NCBI RefSeq assembly: GCF_000970455.1
Contig: NZ_LAJG01000042.1
Location: 342,107 to 406,106 of the forward strand
Reading direction: 5' to 3'
From: Devosia soli
Lineage (GTDB): Bacteria; Pseudomonadota; Alphaproteobacteria; Rhizobiales; Devosiaceae
DNA length: 64,000 bases
Made by a program: the position numbers and the translations under genes. Shown here piece by piece: positions 34,191 through 42,460 of the stretch (its first letter is position 1; every line of letters begins with the position of its first letter). The notes under the pieces are model-generated. The model saw only the letters and a list, made by a program, of their open reading frames with translations. It had not been told where the DNA came from and did not search any database.

Positions 34191-35168
34191 CTAGATTTCG
34201 AATTGGACCATGCGGTTCATGACGAAGACGCCGAGCCCCATCATGATCACGGCCACGCCGAGCCAGACCTGGCCGAGAGGCGTGGCGATCAACGGCTTGA
34301 GATATTCGGGCGAAACCACCGACACCATGATGGCGACGACGATCGGCAAGGCGCCGATAATGCCCGCAGAGGCCTTGGCCTCGGACGACATGGCCGCAAC
34401 CTTCTGCTTCATCTTCTTGCGGTTGCGGAGGACGCGGGCGAGGTTGCCCAAGGCTTCGGAGAGATTGCCGCCAGCCTGCTGCTGCACGGAAATGACGACG
34501 ACGAAGAAGTTCACTTCCGGCAGTGGCACACGATCGAGCAGCACCTGAACGGCTTCGGTCATGGAGAAGCCGAAAGCCTGCTGATCGAGCACCCGCTGGA
34601 ATTCGGACTTGACCGGTTCCTTGGTGTCCTTGGCGACAACACGCATGGAATCGTTGAGCGGCAAGCCCGTCTTGACGCCGCGGACGATCGCTTCGACGGC
34701 ATTGGGCAATTCGTCGAGAAAGGCATTCTGGTATTTCTTGCGGCGGCGCATGACGTAGAAGCGGGGCAGAAGATAAGCACCGGCGACGCCAAAGACCGCT
34801 GCGAAGTAGAACGGCACCTGGACGATCACCAGCACCACGAACAGAACTGCGCCAAAGATGGCGCTGTTGCGCATGAAGGCGCCGGGCGTGATGGTCATGC
34901 CGGCCTGGAACAAGAGATCCGGCAGCTTGACGCGCTTGCGGGCGTTGAGTTCATCGGTCTGCGCCTTGAGCGCCTGCTGCACGGTCTTGCGGCGCGCATC
35001 GCGCGTGCGGCTGGCGTCCATCTCGCGCCGCGCTACGCGCATATCGCCCTGGTAGACCTTCAGCCGCTTGGTCGCGCGGCTGCTGCCCATGGCGCTTGGG
35101 ACCAGCGCAAAGCCTGCCGCACCGACGGCAACCACAGCCAGGACGACAAGGAGTATGGTGACGAGCAT
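34191..35168 (-). CDS. tadB: Tad pilus platform protein TadB
   Basis: The 325-aa protein opens with a membrane helix (MLVTILLVVLAVVAVGAAGF) and has two central hydrophobic segments. The T2SSF domain reads FLDELPNAVEAIVRGVKTGLPL, DSMRVVAKDTKEPVKSEFQRVLDQ and QQQAGGNLSEALGNLARVLRNRKKMKQKVAAMSSEAKAS in short successive stretches. A hydrophobic C-terminus follows. TadB partners TadC as the rotor-like platform for Flp pilus assembly. The ATG is 1 bp downstream of the cpaF stop, so translation is coupled. Confidence 0.95.
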   Translation of the reverse strand: MLVTILLVVLAVVAVGAAGFALVPSAMGSSRATKRLKVYQGDMRVARREMDASRTRDARRKTVQQALKAQTDELNARKRVKLPDLLFQAGMTITPGAFMRNSAIFGAVLFVVLVIVQVPFYFAAVFGVAGAYLLPRFYVMRRRKKYQNAFLDELPNAVEAIVRGVKTGLPLNDSMRVVAKDTKEPVKSEFQRVLDQQAFGFSMTEAVQVLLDRVPLPEVNFFVVVISVQQQAGGNLSEALGNLARVLRNRKKMKQKVAAMSSEAKASAGIIGALPIVVAIMVSVVSPEYLKPLIATPLGQVWLGVAVIMMGLGVFVMNRMVQFEI

Positions 35169-35169
35169 A

Positions 35170-36669
35170 TCAGCGGCCCATCAGCTCGTGCTGCTCGACA
35201 TTGGCCTTTTCGAGCGCTTCGACCAAGTTTGCTTCTTCGTTGAAATAGCGGGCGCGCTCGGTAAATTGCGGCTTGGTGATGCCGGTCGAGCGATGCTTGC
35301 CCATCAGCATGCCGTTCGAGTCTTCGCCCAGAATGTCATAAACGAAGATGTCCTGGGTCACGATGACGTCACCTTCCATGCCCAGCACTTCGGAAATGTG
35401 GGTGATGCGGCGCGACCCATCGCGAAGGCGCGCGGCCTGCACGATCACGTCGATGGATGAGACGACCATTTCGCGAATGGTGCGGCTCGGCAGCGAATAG
35501 CCGCCCATGGTGATCATGGATTCAAGACGGCTGAGGGCTTCGCGCGGCGAGTTGGCATGGAGCGTGCCCATCGAGCCGTCGTGGCCTGTGTTCATGGCCT
35601 GGAGAAGGTCGAAGCTCTCCGGGCCGCGGACTTCGCCGACGATGATGCGTTCGGGCCGCATACGAAGGCAGTTCTTGATGAGATCGCGCATGGTGATCTC
35701 CCCTTCGCCCTCAAGGTTGGGCGGGCGGGTTTCGAGGCGCACCACGTGCGGCTGCTGCAGCTGCAATTCAGCCGAGTCTTCGCAGGTGATGACCCGCTCA
35801 TCCTTCTCGATGAAGGCCGTGAGACAGTTGAGCAGCGTCGTCTTGCCTGAGCCGGTACCGCCCGAGATCAGCACATTGGCCCTGACGCGGCCGAGGATGC
35901 GGAGCACTTCTGCGCCTTCGGGCGAAATCGAGCCATATTTGACGAGCTGCTGCAGGGTCAGCTTGTCTTTCTTGAATTTACGGATGGTCAGGGCAGCGCC
36001 GTCGATGGCAAGCGGCGGGGCAATGACGTTGACGCGAGAACCATCTGGAAGACGGGCGTCGCAGATGGGCGAGCCTTCATCGACGCGCCGGCCCACCTGG
36101 CTGACGATGCGCTGGCAGACATTCATCAGATGCGCATCGTCGCGGAAGCGCACATTGGTGAGGCGCACCTTACCACCGACTTCGATATAGCACTTCTGGC
36201 TGCCATTCACCATGATGTCGGCGATGTCGTCACGGGCCAAGAGCGGCTCCAGTGGGCCATAGCCAAGAACGTCATTGCAGATATCCTCGAGCAGGTCTTC
36301 CTGCTCTGAGATCGACATGACGATCGACTTGAGCGCGATGATTTCGCCGACGATGTCGCGAATTTCCTCGCGCGCCGACTGCTGCTCCATAGTTGCCAAC
36401 TGGCTCAAGTCGATGGAGTCGATCAGGGCGTTGAAGATGGCGGATTTGGTCTGGAAATATTCCTTGTCGCGCTGCGCATCGACTGGCGTGCGAACATCGA
36501 GCACGTCGTCCGCCGAACGCATGCGGGCGCCCATGCTGTCGGCGTCGCTGGCGCGACGCTGGGAAGGCGCCGGCGCTGCCGGTTCGGGCCGCGCCATGGA
36601 GGGAACGGGTCGCGGGACCTCTCCCACACCTGGCGTATTCCCCCCGAATGTCGTGCGCTTACCAAACAT
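35170..36669 (-). CDS. cpaF: Tad pilus assembly ATPase CpaF/TadA
   Basis: The 499-aa hexameric ATPase energises Flp pilus assembly. A Pro-rich N-terminal leader of about 60 residues is followed by an N-terminal domain and the secretion ATPase core. Visible are Walker A SGGTGSGKTT (269-278), Asp box VITCEDSAELQL, Walker B RPERIIVGEVRGPESFD and the His box MNTGHDGSMGTLHANSP. RLETRPPN and the arginine fingers are conserved. It follows cpaE by 36 bp in the operon. Confidence 0.97.
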   Translation of the reverse strand: MFGKRTTFGGNTPGVGEVPRPVPSMARPEPAAPAPSQRRASDADSMGARMRSADDVLDVRTPVDAQRDKEYFQTKSAIFNALIDSIDLSQLATMEQQSAREEIRDIVGEIIALKSIVMSISEQEDLLEDICNDVLGYGPLEPLLARDDIADIMVNGSQKCYIEVGGKVRLTNVRFRDDAHLMNVCQRIVSQVGRRVDEGSPICDARLPDGSRVNVIAPPLAIDGAALTIRKFKKDKLTLQQLVKYGSISPEGAEVLRILGRVRANVLISGGTGSGKTTLLNCLTAFIEKDERVITCEDSAELQLQQPHVVRLETRPPNLEGEGEITMRDLIKNCLRMRPERIIVGEVRGPESFDLLQAMNTGHDGSMGTLHANSPREALSRLESMITMGGYSLPSRTIREMVVSSIDVIVQAARLRDGSRRITHISEVLGMEGDVIVTQDIFVYDILGEDSNGMLMGKHRSTGITKPQFTERARYFNEEANLVEALEKANVEQHELMGR

Positions 36670-36705
36670 GCTTGCCTCGTTTCAGCCCATCGTCTTCCAG
36701 CGGGA

Positions 36706-37995
36706 CTAAGCCCGCTTTTTGAGGAAGGACGGCAGTTTCATCAGTCCCGCCGGCTTGCCGGCGCCATGCGTCGGCTGGCGCCCCGTCACGTGCATGCCGA
36801 TGGCGCGGTAGACCTCGTTGACCTTGTTGTTGGCGGCGACCTCGGCGATCATCTGGCCGTTATTGGCGGCCGTGCCGAAGAGAGCGGCATCGAAGCCGAT
36901 CTGGCCGATAAGACCGCACTCGACCGAGGACGCAAATTCGGTGCCGGCGATCTCGGGGCGCCGTGGCAAGCCCTGCTTGTTAATGACGAGATGCGGCGCG
37001 GCCTCGGTGGGACGCAGCGCTTTGATCGTATCGGCAAGGTTCTTGGCATTGCGTAGATTCGCCAGGTCAGGCTCGGCCACGATGACAACTTCATCGATCG
37101 TTGAAAGCGTGTGCCGCACCCAGGCATTCCAGGAGTGGGGAATATCGAGGATCACCGCGGGAACCGACTTCTGGCAGATCTCTAGGATCTGCTCGAATTC
37201 GCGTTCTTCGAAATCCCAGGTCCGATCGAGCGTGGCCGGAGCCGTCAGGAGATTGATGTGGTTGGCCGCCTTGCTCATCAGACGGTCGAGCATGGTCTGG
37301 TCGACCTTCTGGCTCGCAACCAGGGCGTCCGCCACGCCATGGGGCGGGTCCTGATTGAAGTTGAGCCCGGCTGTGCCGAAGGCAAGATCCATGTCGAGGA
37401 TGAGGCAATCCTGCCGGAGCACGGTGGCGATGGCCCAGGCGACATTGTGTGCCACCGTCGAGCCGCCGGCACCGCCTTTGGCTGATACGAAGCCGATGGT
37501 TCGTCCGATCGGCGCTGCGCCCTCGCCCGCGAAAAGTTCGGTAATGGCGCTGACGATCTGCGGTCCCGTTGTGGGCAAGACGATATATTCGGAAATGCCG
37601 GAGCGGATCAGTTCGCGATAAAGCTGCACGTCGTTGACGTGGCCGAGCACGATGACCCTGGTCGTCGCGTCGCAAACCTCGGCAAGACGCTCCATGGCCT
37701 GCGGCACGTCTTCAGGCGGCAGGTTGGTTTCGACGATGATCAGGTTCGGCGTTGGATTCGACTTATAGGTCTCGACTGCGCCATCGATACCACCATTGTG
37801 CGTCGTCAGCGCGACCTTGGACATGCGGCGATCATGCACCGCACTCTCGACGAGCTGAGCCGTTTGGGAATGTTCGCAGAATGCCTGGATGGTGATGCGC
37901 GGCACAAGACGGGCACCCGAAGCGATCTCGGCTGCGGGCTCTTCCGTTACGGCTGGCTGATCCGATGTCAGGAAACTCTTCATGATTGCATCCAC
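36706..37995 (-). CDS. cpaE: Tad pilus localisation ATPase CpaE/TadZ
   Basis: The 429-aa protein joins an atypical receiver-like domain (about 33-155) to a MinD/ParA-like ATPase. The deviant Walker A IGFVSAKGGAGGST (167-180) keeps the signature lysine Lys173 but lacks the second one, as in other TadZ/CpaE proteins. LILDMDLAFGTAGLNF and VILDIPHSWNAWVRH correspond to the A' and Walker B regions. CpaE places the pilus machine at the cell pole. It directly follows cpaC with only 6 bp between, and cpaD, normally between them, is absent. Confidence 0.94.
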   Translation of the reverse strand: MDAIMKSFLTSDQPAVTEEPAAEIASGARLVPRITIQAFCEHSQTAQLVESAVHDRRMSKVALTTHNGGIDGAVETYKSNPTPNLIIVETNLPPEDVPQAMERLAEVCDATTRVIVLGHVNDVQLYRELIRSGISEYIVLPTTGPQIVSAITELFAGEGAAPIGRTIGFVSAKGGAGGSTVAHNVAWAIATVLRQDCLILDMDLAFGTAGLNFNQDPPHGVADALVASQKVDQTMLDRLMSKAANHINLLTAPATLDRTWDFEEREFEQILEICQKSVPAVILDIPHSWNAWVRHTLSTIDEVVIVAEPDLANLRNAKNLADTIKALRPTEAAPHLVINKQGLPRRPEIAGTEFASSVECGLIGQIGFDAALFGTAANNGQMIAEVAANNKVNEVYRAIGMHVTGRQPTHGAGKPAGLMKLPSFLKKRA

Positions 37996-38001
37996 ATCGT
38001 C

Positions 38002-39399
38002 TTAATCGAGGGCAAAACCGACAGAGCCACTGAACCCGCCGCGCATCTCGCCGTTGGTAACGCCATACTGATGCTCGATCTTGCCAAGGAAAATTGCCTC
38101 GGCATCCGTCGGCAACGTCGAATAATCGGTTGGCACGGCGATGGAGTTGACCGGGCTCGGATTGACGAGATAGGGCGTGACCAGCACGACCAGCTCGGTT
38201 TCTTCGCGTCGGAATTCGCGGCTGCGGAACAGCGCGCCGAGGATCGGGATATTGGCAAGACCCGGCATCTCGTCGATGTTTTGGTTGACGTTCTCCGAGA
38301 GCAGCCCGCCGATAGCGAGGGTCGAGCCTGCTGTCAGTTCGACCGAGGTCTGAACATCACGCCGCGTCAGGGCATAGGAGCCGGTCTGGACTTCCGATAC
38401 GCCCGAATTGACCGCGAGCGCGATCGTCCCATTGGAGCGGACGGTGGGCGTGAACTCGAGTTTGACGCCGTAGTCCTTGTATTCAACGGTCGTATTGCCG
38501 TTGTTGTCGGTGACCGGCACTGGGAATTCGCCGCCAACAAGGAAGCTGGCCTGCTGGCCCGAGACGGCCGTCAATGTAGGCTGTGCCAGAAGCCGCAAGG
38601 CGCCGCGATCTTCAAGTGCACGGATCGAGGCATTGATCTGGGTATTGCCGATCGGGAAATTGCCGGTGATACCGTTGTTGTTCTGCGGGTTGACGAACTG
38701 GGTGCTGTTGAGCCCGAGATTGACCGCGCCCAAGGTAACAGTGCCCGACAGGTTGATGCCGAGTTGCTTGGCGACGTTGCGGCGGATTTCCGAGACGGTG
38801 ACCTGCAGCATGACCTGCTGACCGCCCGCGACTTCCAGGATATTGGCAACGTTTTCCGGGTCGCCGGCAAACTGGATGGCAACGAGTGCTGCGCGCTCCT
38901 TATCGTCCGAAGAAAGCACCGTACCGGTCAGAACGACACGGTTGGTCTCATTGGGCAGGGTGACCGATTCAACCGAGATGTGGGAGCCCGGAATGACCCG
39001 CGCCAATGCTTCCTCGAGCGCGTTGCCAACCTGGGAAGGCTCCTTAATGACGCGCAGGTCGAGTACCTGGATGGTCCGGCCAGCATCATCGATGAAGAAG
39101 ATATTGGTGTCGCCCCCGCCGATGCCCTGGACGATGGCGCGGGTGCGGGTACGCATGATCGCGGCAGCAACGGTCGGCTGGGAGACGACGACTTCGGCAA
39201 CGCCGGCCGGCAGATCGACGATGATCGACTTATTGAGCTCGATATCCATGTTCCGCTGCCCACCATAGGAAGAGGCGGAAACGGTCACCTGTGCTTCCTG
39301 CGCCGCGACGGGTAACGGCAGCGACAGGCTGCACAGCGCCAGGCCAGTGGCGAGCAGGGTCGAAGAGCCACGGCGGGACATGGATTTGGTCGTCTTCAT
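38002..39399 (-). CDS. cpaC: Outer-membrane secretin CpaC/RcpA
   Basis: The 465-aa protein has a signal peptide (to VAAQ, about residue 36), a T2SS/T3SS pilus N-domain (NKSIIVDLPAGVAEVVVSQP ... GGGDTNIFFIDDAGR), a BON domain (about 115-185) and the secretin barrel domain from GGQQVMLQVTVSEIRRNVAKQ. VEYKDYGVKLEFTPTV, GSTLAIGGLL and ETELVVLVTPYLV are secretin signatures. ATG 39399 is preferred to GTG/ATG 39417 because GGGAG lies six bases ahead of it. It forms the pore through which the Flp pilus leaves the cell. Confidence 0.95.
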   Translation of the reverse strand: MKTTKSMSRRGSSTLLATGLALCSLSLPLPVAAQEAQVTVSASSYGGQRNMDIELNKSIIVDLPAGVAEVVVSQPTVAAAIMRTRTRAIVQGIGGGDTNIFFIDDAGRTIQVLDLRVIKEPSQVGNALEEALARVIPGSHISVESVTLPNETNRVVLTGTVLSSDDKERAALVAIQFAGDPENVANILEVAGGQQVMLQVTVSEIRRNVAKQLGINLSGTVTLGAVNLGLNSTQFVNPQNNNGITGNFPIGNTQINASIRALEDRGALRLLAQPTLTAVSGQQASFLVGGEFPVPVTDNNGNTTVEYKDYGVKLEFTPTVRSNGTIALAVNSGVSEVQTGSYALTRRDVQTSVELTAGSTLAIGGLLSENVNQNIDEMPGLANIPILGALFRSREFRREETELVVLVTPYLVNPSPVNSIAVPTDYSTLPTDAEAIFLGKIEHQYGVTNGEMRGGFSGSVGFALD

Positions 39400-39413
39400 C
39401 TCGCTCTCCCGCC

Positions 39414-40337
39414 TCATTGCGGCACCAGACTGGGGTCGACGCTCTCGACCTGCACCTGACCTGCATTGTTGTCAGAGGTCATCTGCTCGGCCGGTACGGG
39501 TCCTGTTTCGGCCTGGGCCATGCCGCCGGCCAGAACGCTCTCTTCCTTGCCGAAGCGGAAGACGCGCACCGATTGGCTCGTCGCCGGACGACCGCTATCT
39601 GCGCTGCGGCCGAAATCGACCACCGAGCGCAGGGTCAGGCTCAATTGGCCACGCATCGAGGCGTTGATCAGGGCTTCAGCCTGGTTAGGCGTCAGTTCAA
39701 GGGTCGCAATGGTCGTGTTGTCGAAGGTCACCGGCGTCGCGGTTTCGACCGCATTGCCGTCTTCGGCCGCAGCCGTTGTGCCCAGTTCGCCAAGGCGCTT
39801 GCCGATAGCAAGGATGCGCACATTGGAGAGCACCACTTCGGACTGCTGGCCAGCCGGCGTAGAGGTGGTCAGCACGACGTCGACATGATCGTTGGGCACA
39901 ACGAAGCCACCGGCGCTCGAAGCCGCATTGACGCTGACGGAAACGCCACGCATCCCCGGCGCCAGGACGGCCGACAGGTACCCCTGATCCGACCGGACCA
40001 GTTTCTGCTCGCGAATGGGCTCACCGGGGAAAAATTCAAAGCGCGCGACTGCGTCGCTCAACTGCTGCGGTGCATCGGGCAAGGCCGAAATCGTGACATA
40101 TTCCGGCCGCAAGGCGCCTTGGGGCCAATCCTGCCATTCGACACTGTCGGGGCTGAGCCGCTGACCAATGCCGATGGCTGCCTTGGCGACCAGGATCTGC
40201 GTCTTGGCTTCCTGCACAACTTCAGTGACCACCTCGGTGGTGGTCGTGGGGGGCTGGCCCATACGCGTCACCAGGAAGGCAGCCAGGCCGCCGGCCACAA
40301 GGGCCACTATCGCCAGGATTATGCGTGCTGGTCTCAT
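39414..40337 (-). CDS. cpaB: Flp pilus assembly protein CpaB/RcpC
   Basis: The 307-aa protein has an N-terminal membrane helix (ILAIVALVAGGLAAFLVTRM) and a SAF domain (about 45-115: TQILVAKAAIGIGQRLSPDSVEWQDW, then FFPGEPIREQKLV). A RcpC-type domain follows: GMRGVSVSVNAASSAGGFVVPNDHVDVVLT. CpaB is periplasmic and thought to contact the secretin and peptidoglycan. It is the first gene of the cpaB-tadC operon, with a 187-bp upstream region containing a CtrA-like box. Confidence 0.94.
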   Translation of the reverse strand: MRPARIILAIVALVAGGLAAFLVTRMGQPPTTTTEVVTEVVQEAKTQILVAKAAIGIGQRLSPDSVEWQDWPQGALRPEYVTISALPDAPQQLSDAVARFEFFPGEPIREQKLVRSDQGYLSAVLAPGMRGVSVSVNAASSAGGFVVPNDHVDVVLTTSTPAGQQSEVVLSNVRILAIGKRLGELGTTAAAEDGNAVETATPVTFDNTTIATLELTPNQAEALINASMRGQLSLTLRSVVDFGRSADSGRPATSQSVRVFRFGKEESVLAGGMAQAETGPVPAEQMTSDNNAGQVQVESVDPSLVPQ

Positions 40338-40412
40338 GACCCACTCCGGTTACGCCGGGCGCAGGCGCCCAATTCCACTGCTGAAATATGGGCGCAAAGG
40401 GTCAAGGTTTGG

Positions 40413-40427
40413 TTAATCGGGCCCTAA
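40413..40427. promoter_or_regulatory. CtrA-box-like site upstream of cpaB
   Basis: TTAA-N7-CTAA, one mismatch from the CtrA consensus, lies 76 bp ahead of the cpaB start. Its position is comparable to those found upstream of tadD and the first tadE-like gene. Confidence 0.35.
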
Positions 40428-40478
40428 GCCTTTGGGTTAACGACTTCCTGCTCTTGCAAATTGAGAGGTGCAAACGAA

Positions 40479-40503
40479 AGCCCCGGCGCATGGGACCGGG
40501 GCT
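40479..40503 (-). terminator. Terminator-like hairpin downstream of cpaA
   Basis: AGCCCCGG (40479-40486) pairs with CCGGGGCT (40496-40503) around a 9-nt loop. In minus-strand reading it follows the cpaA stop by 22 bp and is followed by TTCGTTTG, a weak T-run. Confidence 0.6.
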
Positions 40504-40524
40504 CGAAGGATCGCCGCATGATGT

Positions 40525-41025
40525 TCAGGCAGCGAGACGCTCGAAGATGGCGGAATTCGAATAAACGACAATGCCGGCCGCTGCCATGGCGATCCCATAG
40601 GGAATGCCAGAGCGCTTGTTGTGGAGGCGCGCCAGCCAGCCCATGCGCGCCAGAACGGGCGCCAAAGGCATGCCGCGGAGGACAAGGATGAGCAGGGTCA
40701 GGACCCCGCCCAAAATGGCGGTATAGCCGAGATAGGGAAGAGTAGCGCCAAAACCGAGCCAAAGCGTTGTCGCTGCGGCAAGCTTGGCATCGCCGCCTCC
40801 GATAAAGCCCAGCGCGAAAAGACCGAAAGCCACTGCCAGCACGATGAGGGCACAAAGCACATGCATGGCGAACTGCTGCAAAGGCAGGTTGGCCGCGATG
40901 GCGACCACGAAGAAGCCGGCTGTCAGAATAAGCACGAGCTTATTGGAAATGCGCATCGTCAGAAGATCAGACGATGCCGCAATCGCCATGGCGACCGGAA
41001 AAAAGAACAATGCGACCAGGTTCAT
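40525..41025 (-). CDS. cpaA: Prepilin peptidase CpaA/TadV
   Basis: The 166-aa integral membrane protease of the A24 family is a minimal type IV prepilin peptidase without the methylase domain. The catalytic aspartates are in ASSDLLTMRISN (first Asp, near residue 20) and GFIGGGDAKLAAA (second Asp). Five or six hydrophobic helices are visible. It would cleave the two Flp prepilins and the TadE-like pseudopilins after their conserved glycine. The ATG overlaps the stop of the upstream flp gene by 4 bp. Confidence 0.94.
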   Translation of the reverse strand: MNLVALFFFPVAMAIAASSDLLTMRISNKLVLILTAGFFVVAIAANLPLQQFAMHVLCALIVLAVAFGLFALGFIGGGDAKLAAATTLWLGFGATLPYLGYTAILGGVLTLLILVLRGMPLAPVLARMGWLARLHNKRSGIPYGIAMAAAGIVVYSNSAIFERLAA

Positions 41026-41234
41026 GAGCTCCCTCCGCCACCCGCTGCGGTGATAACCGGGACAATGGCCTGACGAATATTTTCGTAGATATCCGTCAGA
41101 CTTCCGTTGATAGCCAGCAGCGCGCCAATAATCACGACCGAGAGCAAAGAGCCGATCAGCCCGTATTCGATGGCCGTCGCGCCCCGTTCATCCGAACAAA
41201 GCCGCCGCAATTGCCTCTTGAAGTCTAGACGCAT
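41022..41234 (-). CDS. flp: Flp/Fap-type prepilin (second copy)
   Basis: The 70-aa prepilin has a basic leader MRLDFKRQLRRLCSDERG, a processing site after Gly18, and a mature start ATAIEYGLIGSLLSVVIIG with the conserved Glu at +5. The hydrophobic helix is followed by a short C-terminal segment and a Gly/Ser end. It is directly coupled to cpaA. Compared with the copy at 41348, it has a longer, more basic leader and a different C-terminus, so the two may be major and minor pilins. Confidence 0.93.
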   Translation of the reverse strand: MRLDFKRQLRRLCSDERGATAIEYGLIGSLLSVVIIGALLAINGSLTDIYENIRQAIVPVITAAGGGGSS

Positions 41235-41285
41235 GGCATCCCACCCCCGTGTGGATGACGCTAACCTAGATTGGTTAAGCAGAAT

Positions 41286-41314
41286 AAAAAGAAGGGCCCC
41301 GGCGGGACCCTTCT
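41286..41314 (-). terminator. Terminator between the two flp genes
   Basis: In minus-strand reading AGAAGGG (complement of 41308-41314) pairs with CCCTTCT (complement of 41290-41296), enclosing a G/C-rich centre, and is followed by TTTTTATT. It would give high flp transcript from the first copy and lower expression of the genes downstream. Confidence 0.75.
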
Positions 41315-41347
41315 CAACCGTAAACTATTGCGAGCCCACCTTCGCCA

Positions 41348-41536
41348 TTACGAGGAAGACGACGAAGAAGCAGGCGTGGTCAGCTTGGTGTTGATGGTGG
41401 TAAACACACCGTTGAGCGTCCCACCGAGAGTGGTGACGGCGCCGATGATGACCACCGAGATCAGAGCAGCGATAAGGCCGTATTCAATTGCGGTTGCGCC
41501 GGATTCGTCCTGCGCGAAACGTGCGAAAATGTTCAT
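41348..41536 (-). CDS. flp: Flp/Fap-type major prepilin
   Basis: The 62-aa prepilin starts MNIFARFAQDESG, with cleavage after Gly13 and a mature sequence ATAIEYGLIAALISVVII, Glu18 at +5. The C-terminus, after a Thr-rich segment, ends in a run of six serines (SSSSSS), a likely surface-exposed or modified tip. The ATG at 41536 has GGAG nine bases upstream; a more upstream ATG at 41587 would add a non-conserved leader. Its own terminator and promoter region suggest it encodes the main pilus subunit. Confidence 0.94.
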   Translation of the reverse strand: MNIFARFAQDESGATAIEYGLIAALISVVIIGAVTTLGGTLNGVFTTINTKLTTPASSSSSS

Positions 41537-41879
41537 GTCCCAGGCTCCTTTTTTACACGTCCTCGAGTGACGCCTCACGGCCGACACACAGCGAAGATGA
41601 CCAGACCTTAGGAGCCACTGATTTCGATTGCGTTAATCGGCACCCCGACACTCGATCCATTTCCAGTAAAAATGCTCATACTTTTCAGTCGGTTAATGCA
41701 TCCGTGTGCATTCTATGCTTAGTGAAGCAAGTCCCTGTGCCGCCGTTACTTTTCGCCTAACTTCGCATGGGGAAAAGTTCATTTCCAAGCCGCTTTGAGC
41801 GACATAAAAGGCTCTGTTTGCCAAGTATTTACCATTCTGGCGGAAACTGCCGGGGACACCTGCTATCGAGATTGGGCCC
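41537..41879. promoter_or_regulatory. 343-bp divergent intergenic region of the pilus locus
   Basis: This region separates the minus-strand flp operon and the plus-strand secretin-N-domain gene. It is A/T-richer than its surroundings. I see no gene or strong hairpin. TTAA half-sites occur (for example at 41634 and 41693), but no TTAA-N7-TTAA pair could be found. Confidence 0.5.
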
Positions 41880-42323
41880 ATGTTCCGCGTTTTAAGCCTC
41901 CTCAGCCTCATGAGCCTCTTCCTGGGGACTGGCATTTCTCTGGCTCAGGACAGCGCGCCGATCGAGGTCAACGTCAACATGGCGCGTGTCTTGCGCATCA
42001 GCGCACCGGCCTCGACGGTTATCGTCGGCAATCCCGGCATTGCCGACGTGACGATTCAGGATCCGCAGACGCTGATCCTTACCGGCAAGAGCTATGGCCA
42101 AACCAATCTCATCGTCCTCGATGGCCAGGGTCAGCCCATTGCAGACACGCTTCTTGACGTCGTCCAGATGCAGGCTGGCGTCATGACGGTCTATCAGGGC
42201 CAGTCGCGGACCACGCTTGCCTGCGCCCCGGTCTGCCAGCCCGTCATCATGATGGGCGACGACAACACCTTTACCAGCCAGACCTTGGCGTCATCGCAGA
42301 TCGTCGAATCTGCAACGCAATAG
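41880..42323 (+). CDS. Free-standing pilus-assembly secretin N-domain protein
   Basis: The 147-aa protein has a signal peptide (to about SLAQ, residue 23) and a single T2SS/T3SS pilus N-domain: APIEVNVNMARVLRISAPASTVIVGNPGIADVTIQ, broken here into the same elements as the first domain of CpaC, then LILTGKSYGQTNLIVLDGQGQPIAD. The secretin barrel and BON domain are missing. The last part has two cysteines (TTLACAPVCQPVIM) likely to form a disulphide. It is probably a periplasmic partner of CpaC or the pilus; the gene is next to the TadE-like genes. Confidence 0.85.
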   Translation: MFRVLSLLSLMSLFLGTGISLAQDSAPIEVNVNMARVLRISAPASTVIVGNPGIADVTIQDPQTLILTGKSYGQTNLIVLDGQGQPIADTLLDVVQMQAGVMTVYQGQSRTTLACAPVCQPVIMMGDDNTFTSQTLASSQIVESATQ

Positions 42324-42373
42324 GAACGGTCTCTTAACTACCGGACCAGTCTCCGCCTGGGCCGGCGCAAAAA

Positions 42374-42388
42374 CTAACCAAGCCTTAG
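42374..42388. promoter_or_regulatory. CtrA-box-like site upstream of the TadE gene
   Basis: CTAA-N7-TTAG differs from TTAA-N7-TTAA at two outer bases and reads CTAACC-N5-TTAGC. It ends 72 bp before the ATG at 42461. Confidence 0.25.
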
Positions 42389-42460
42389 CCTTATCATACG
42401 CACCGTGCCGTACGGTTCAGCACCGGGCTTGAAGCCCAGGGCTGCGATGGAACGGATGGC

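Noticed and set aside
37639..39315. 558-codon open frame antisense to cpaE and cpaC
   Set aside because: Its product is composed of low-complexity, His/Asp/Arg/Gly-rich sequence typical of antisense frames in G+C-rich genes; both sense genes have clear family motifs.
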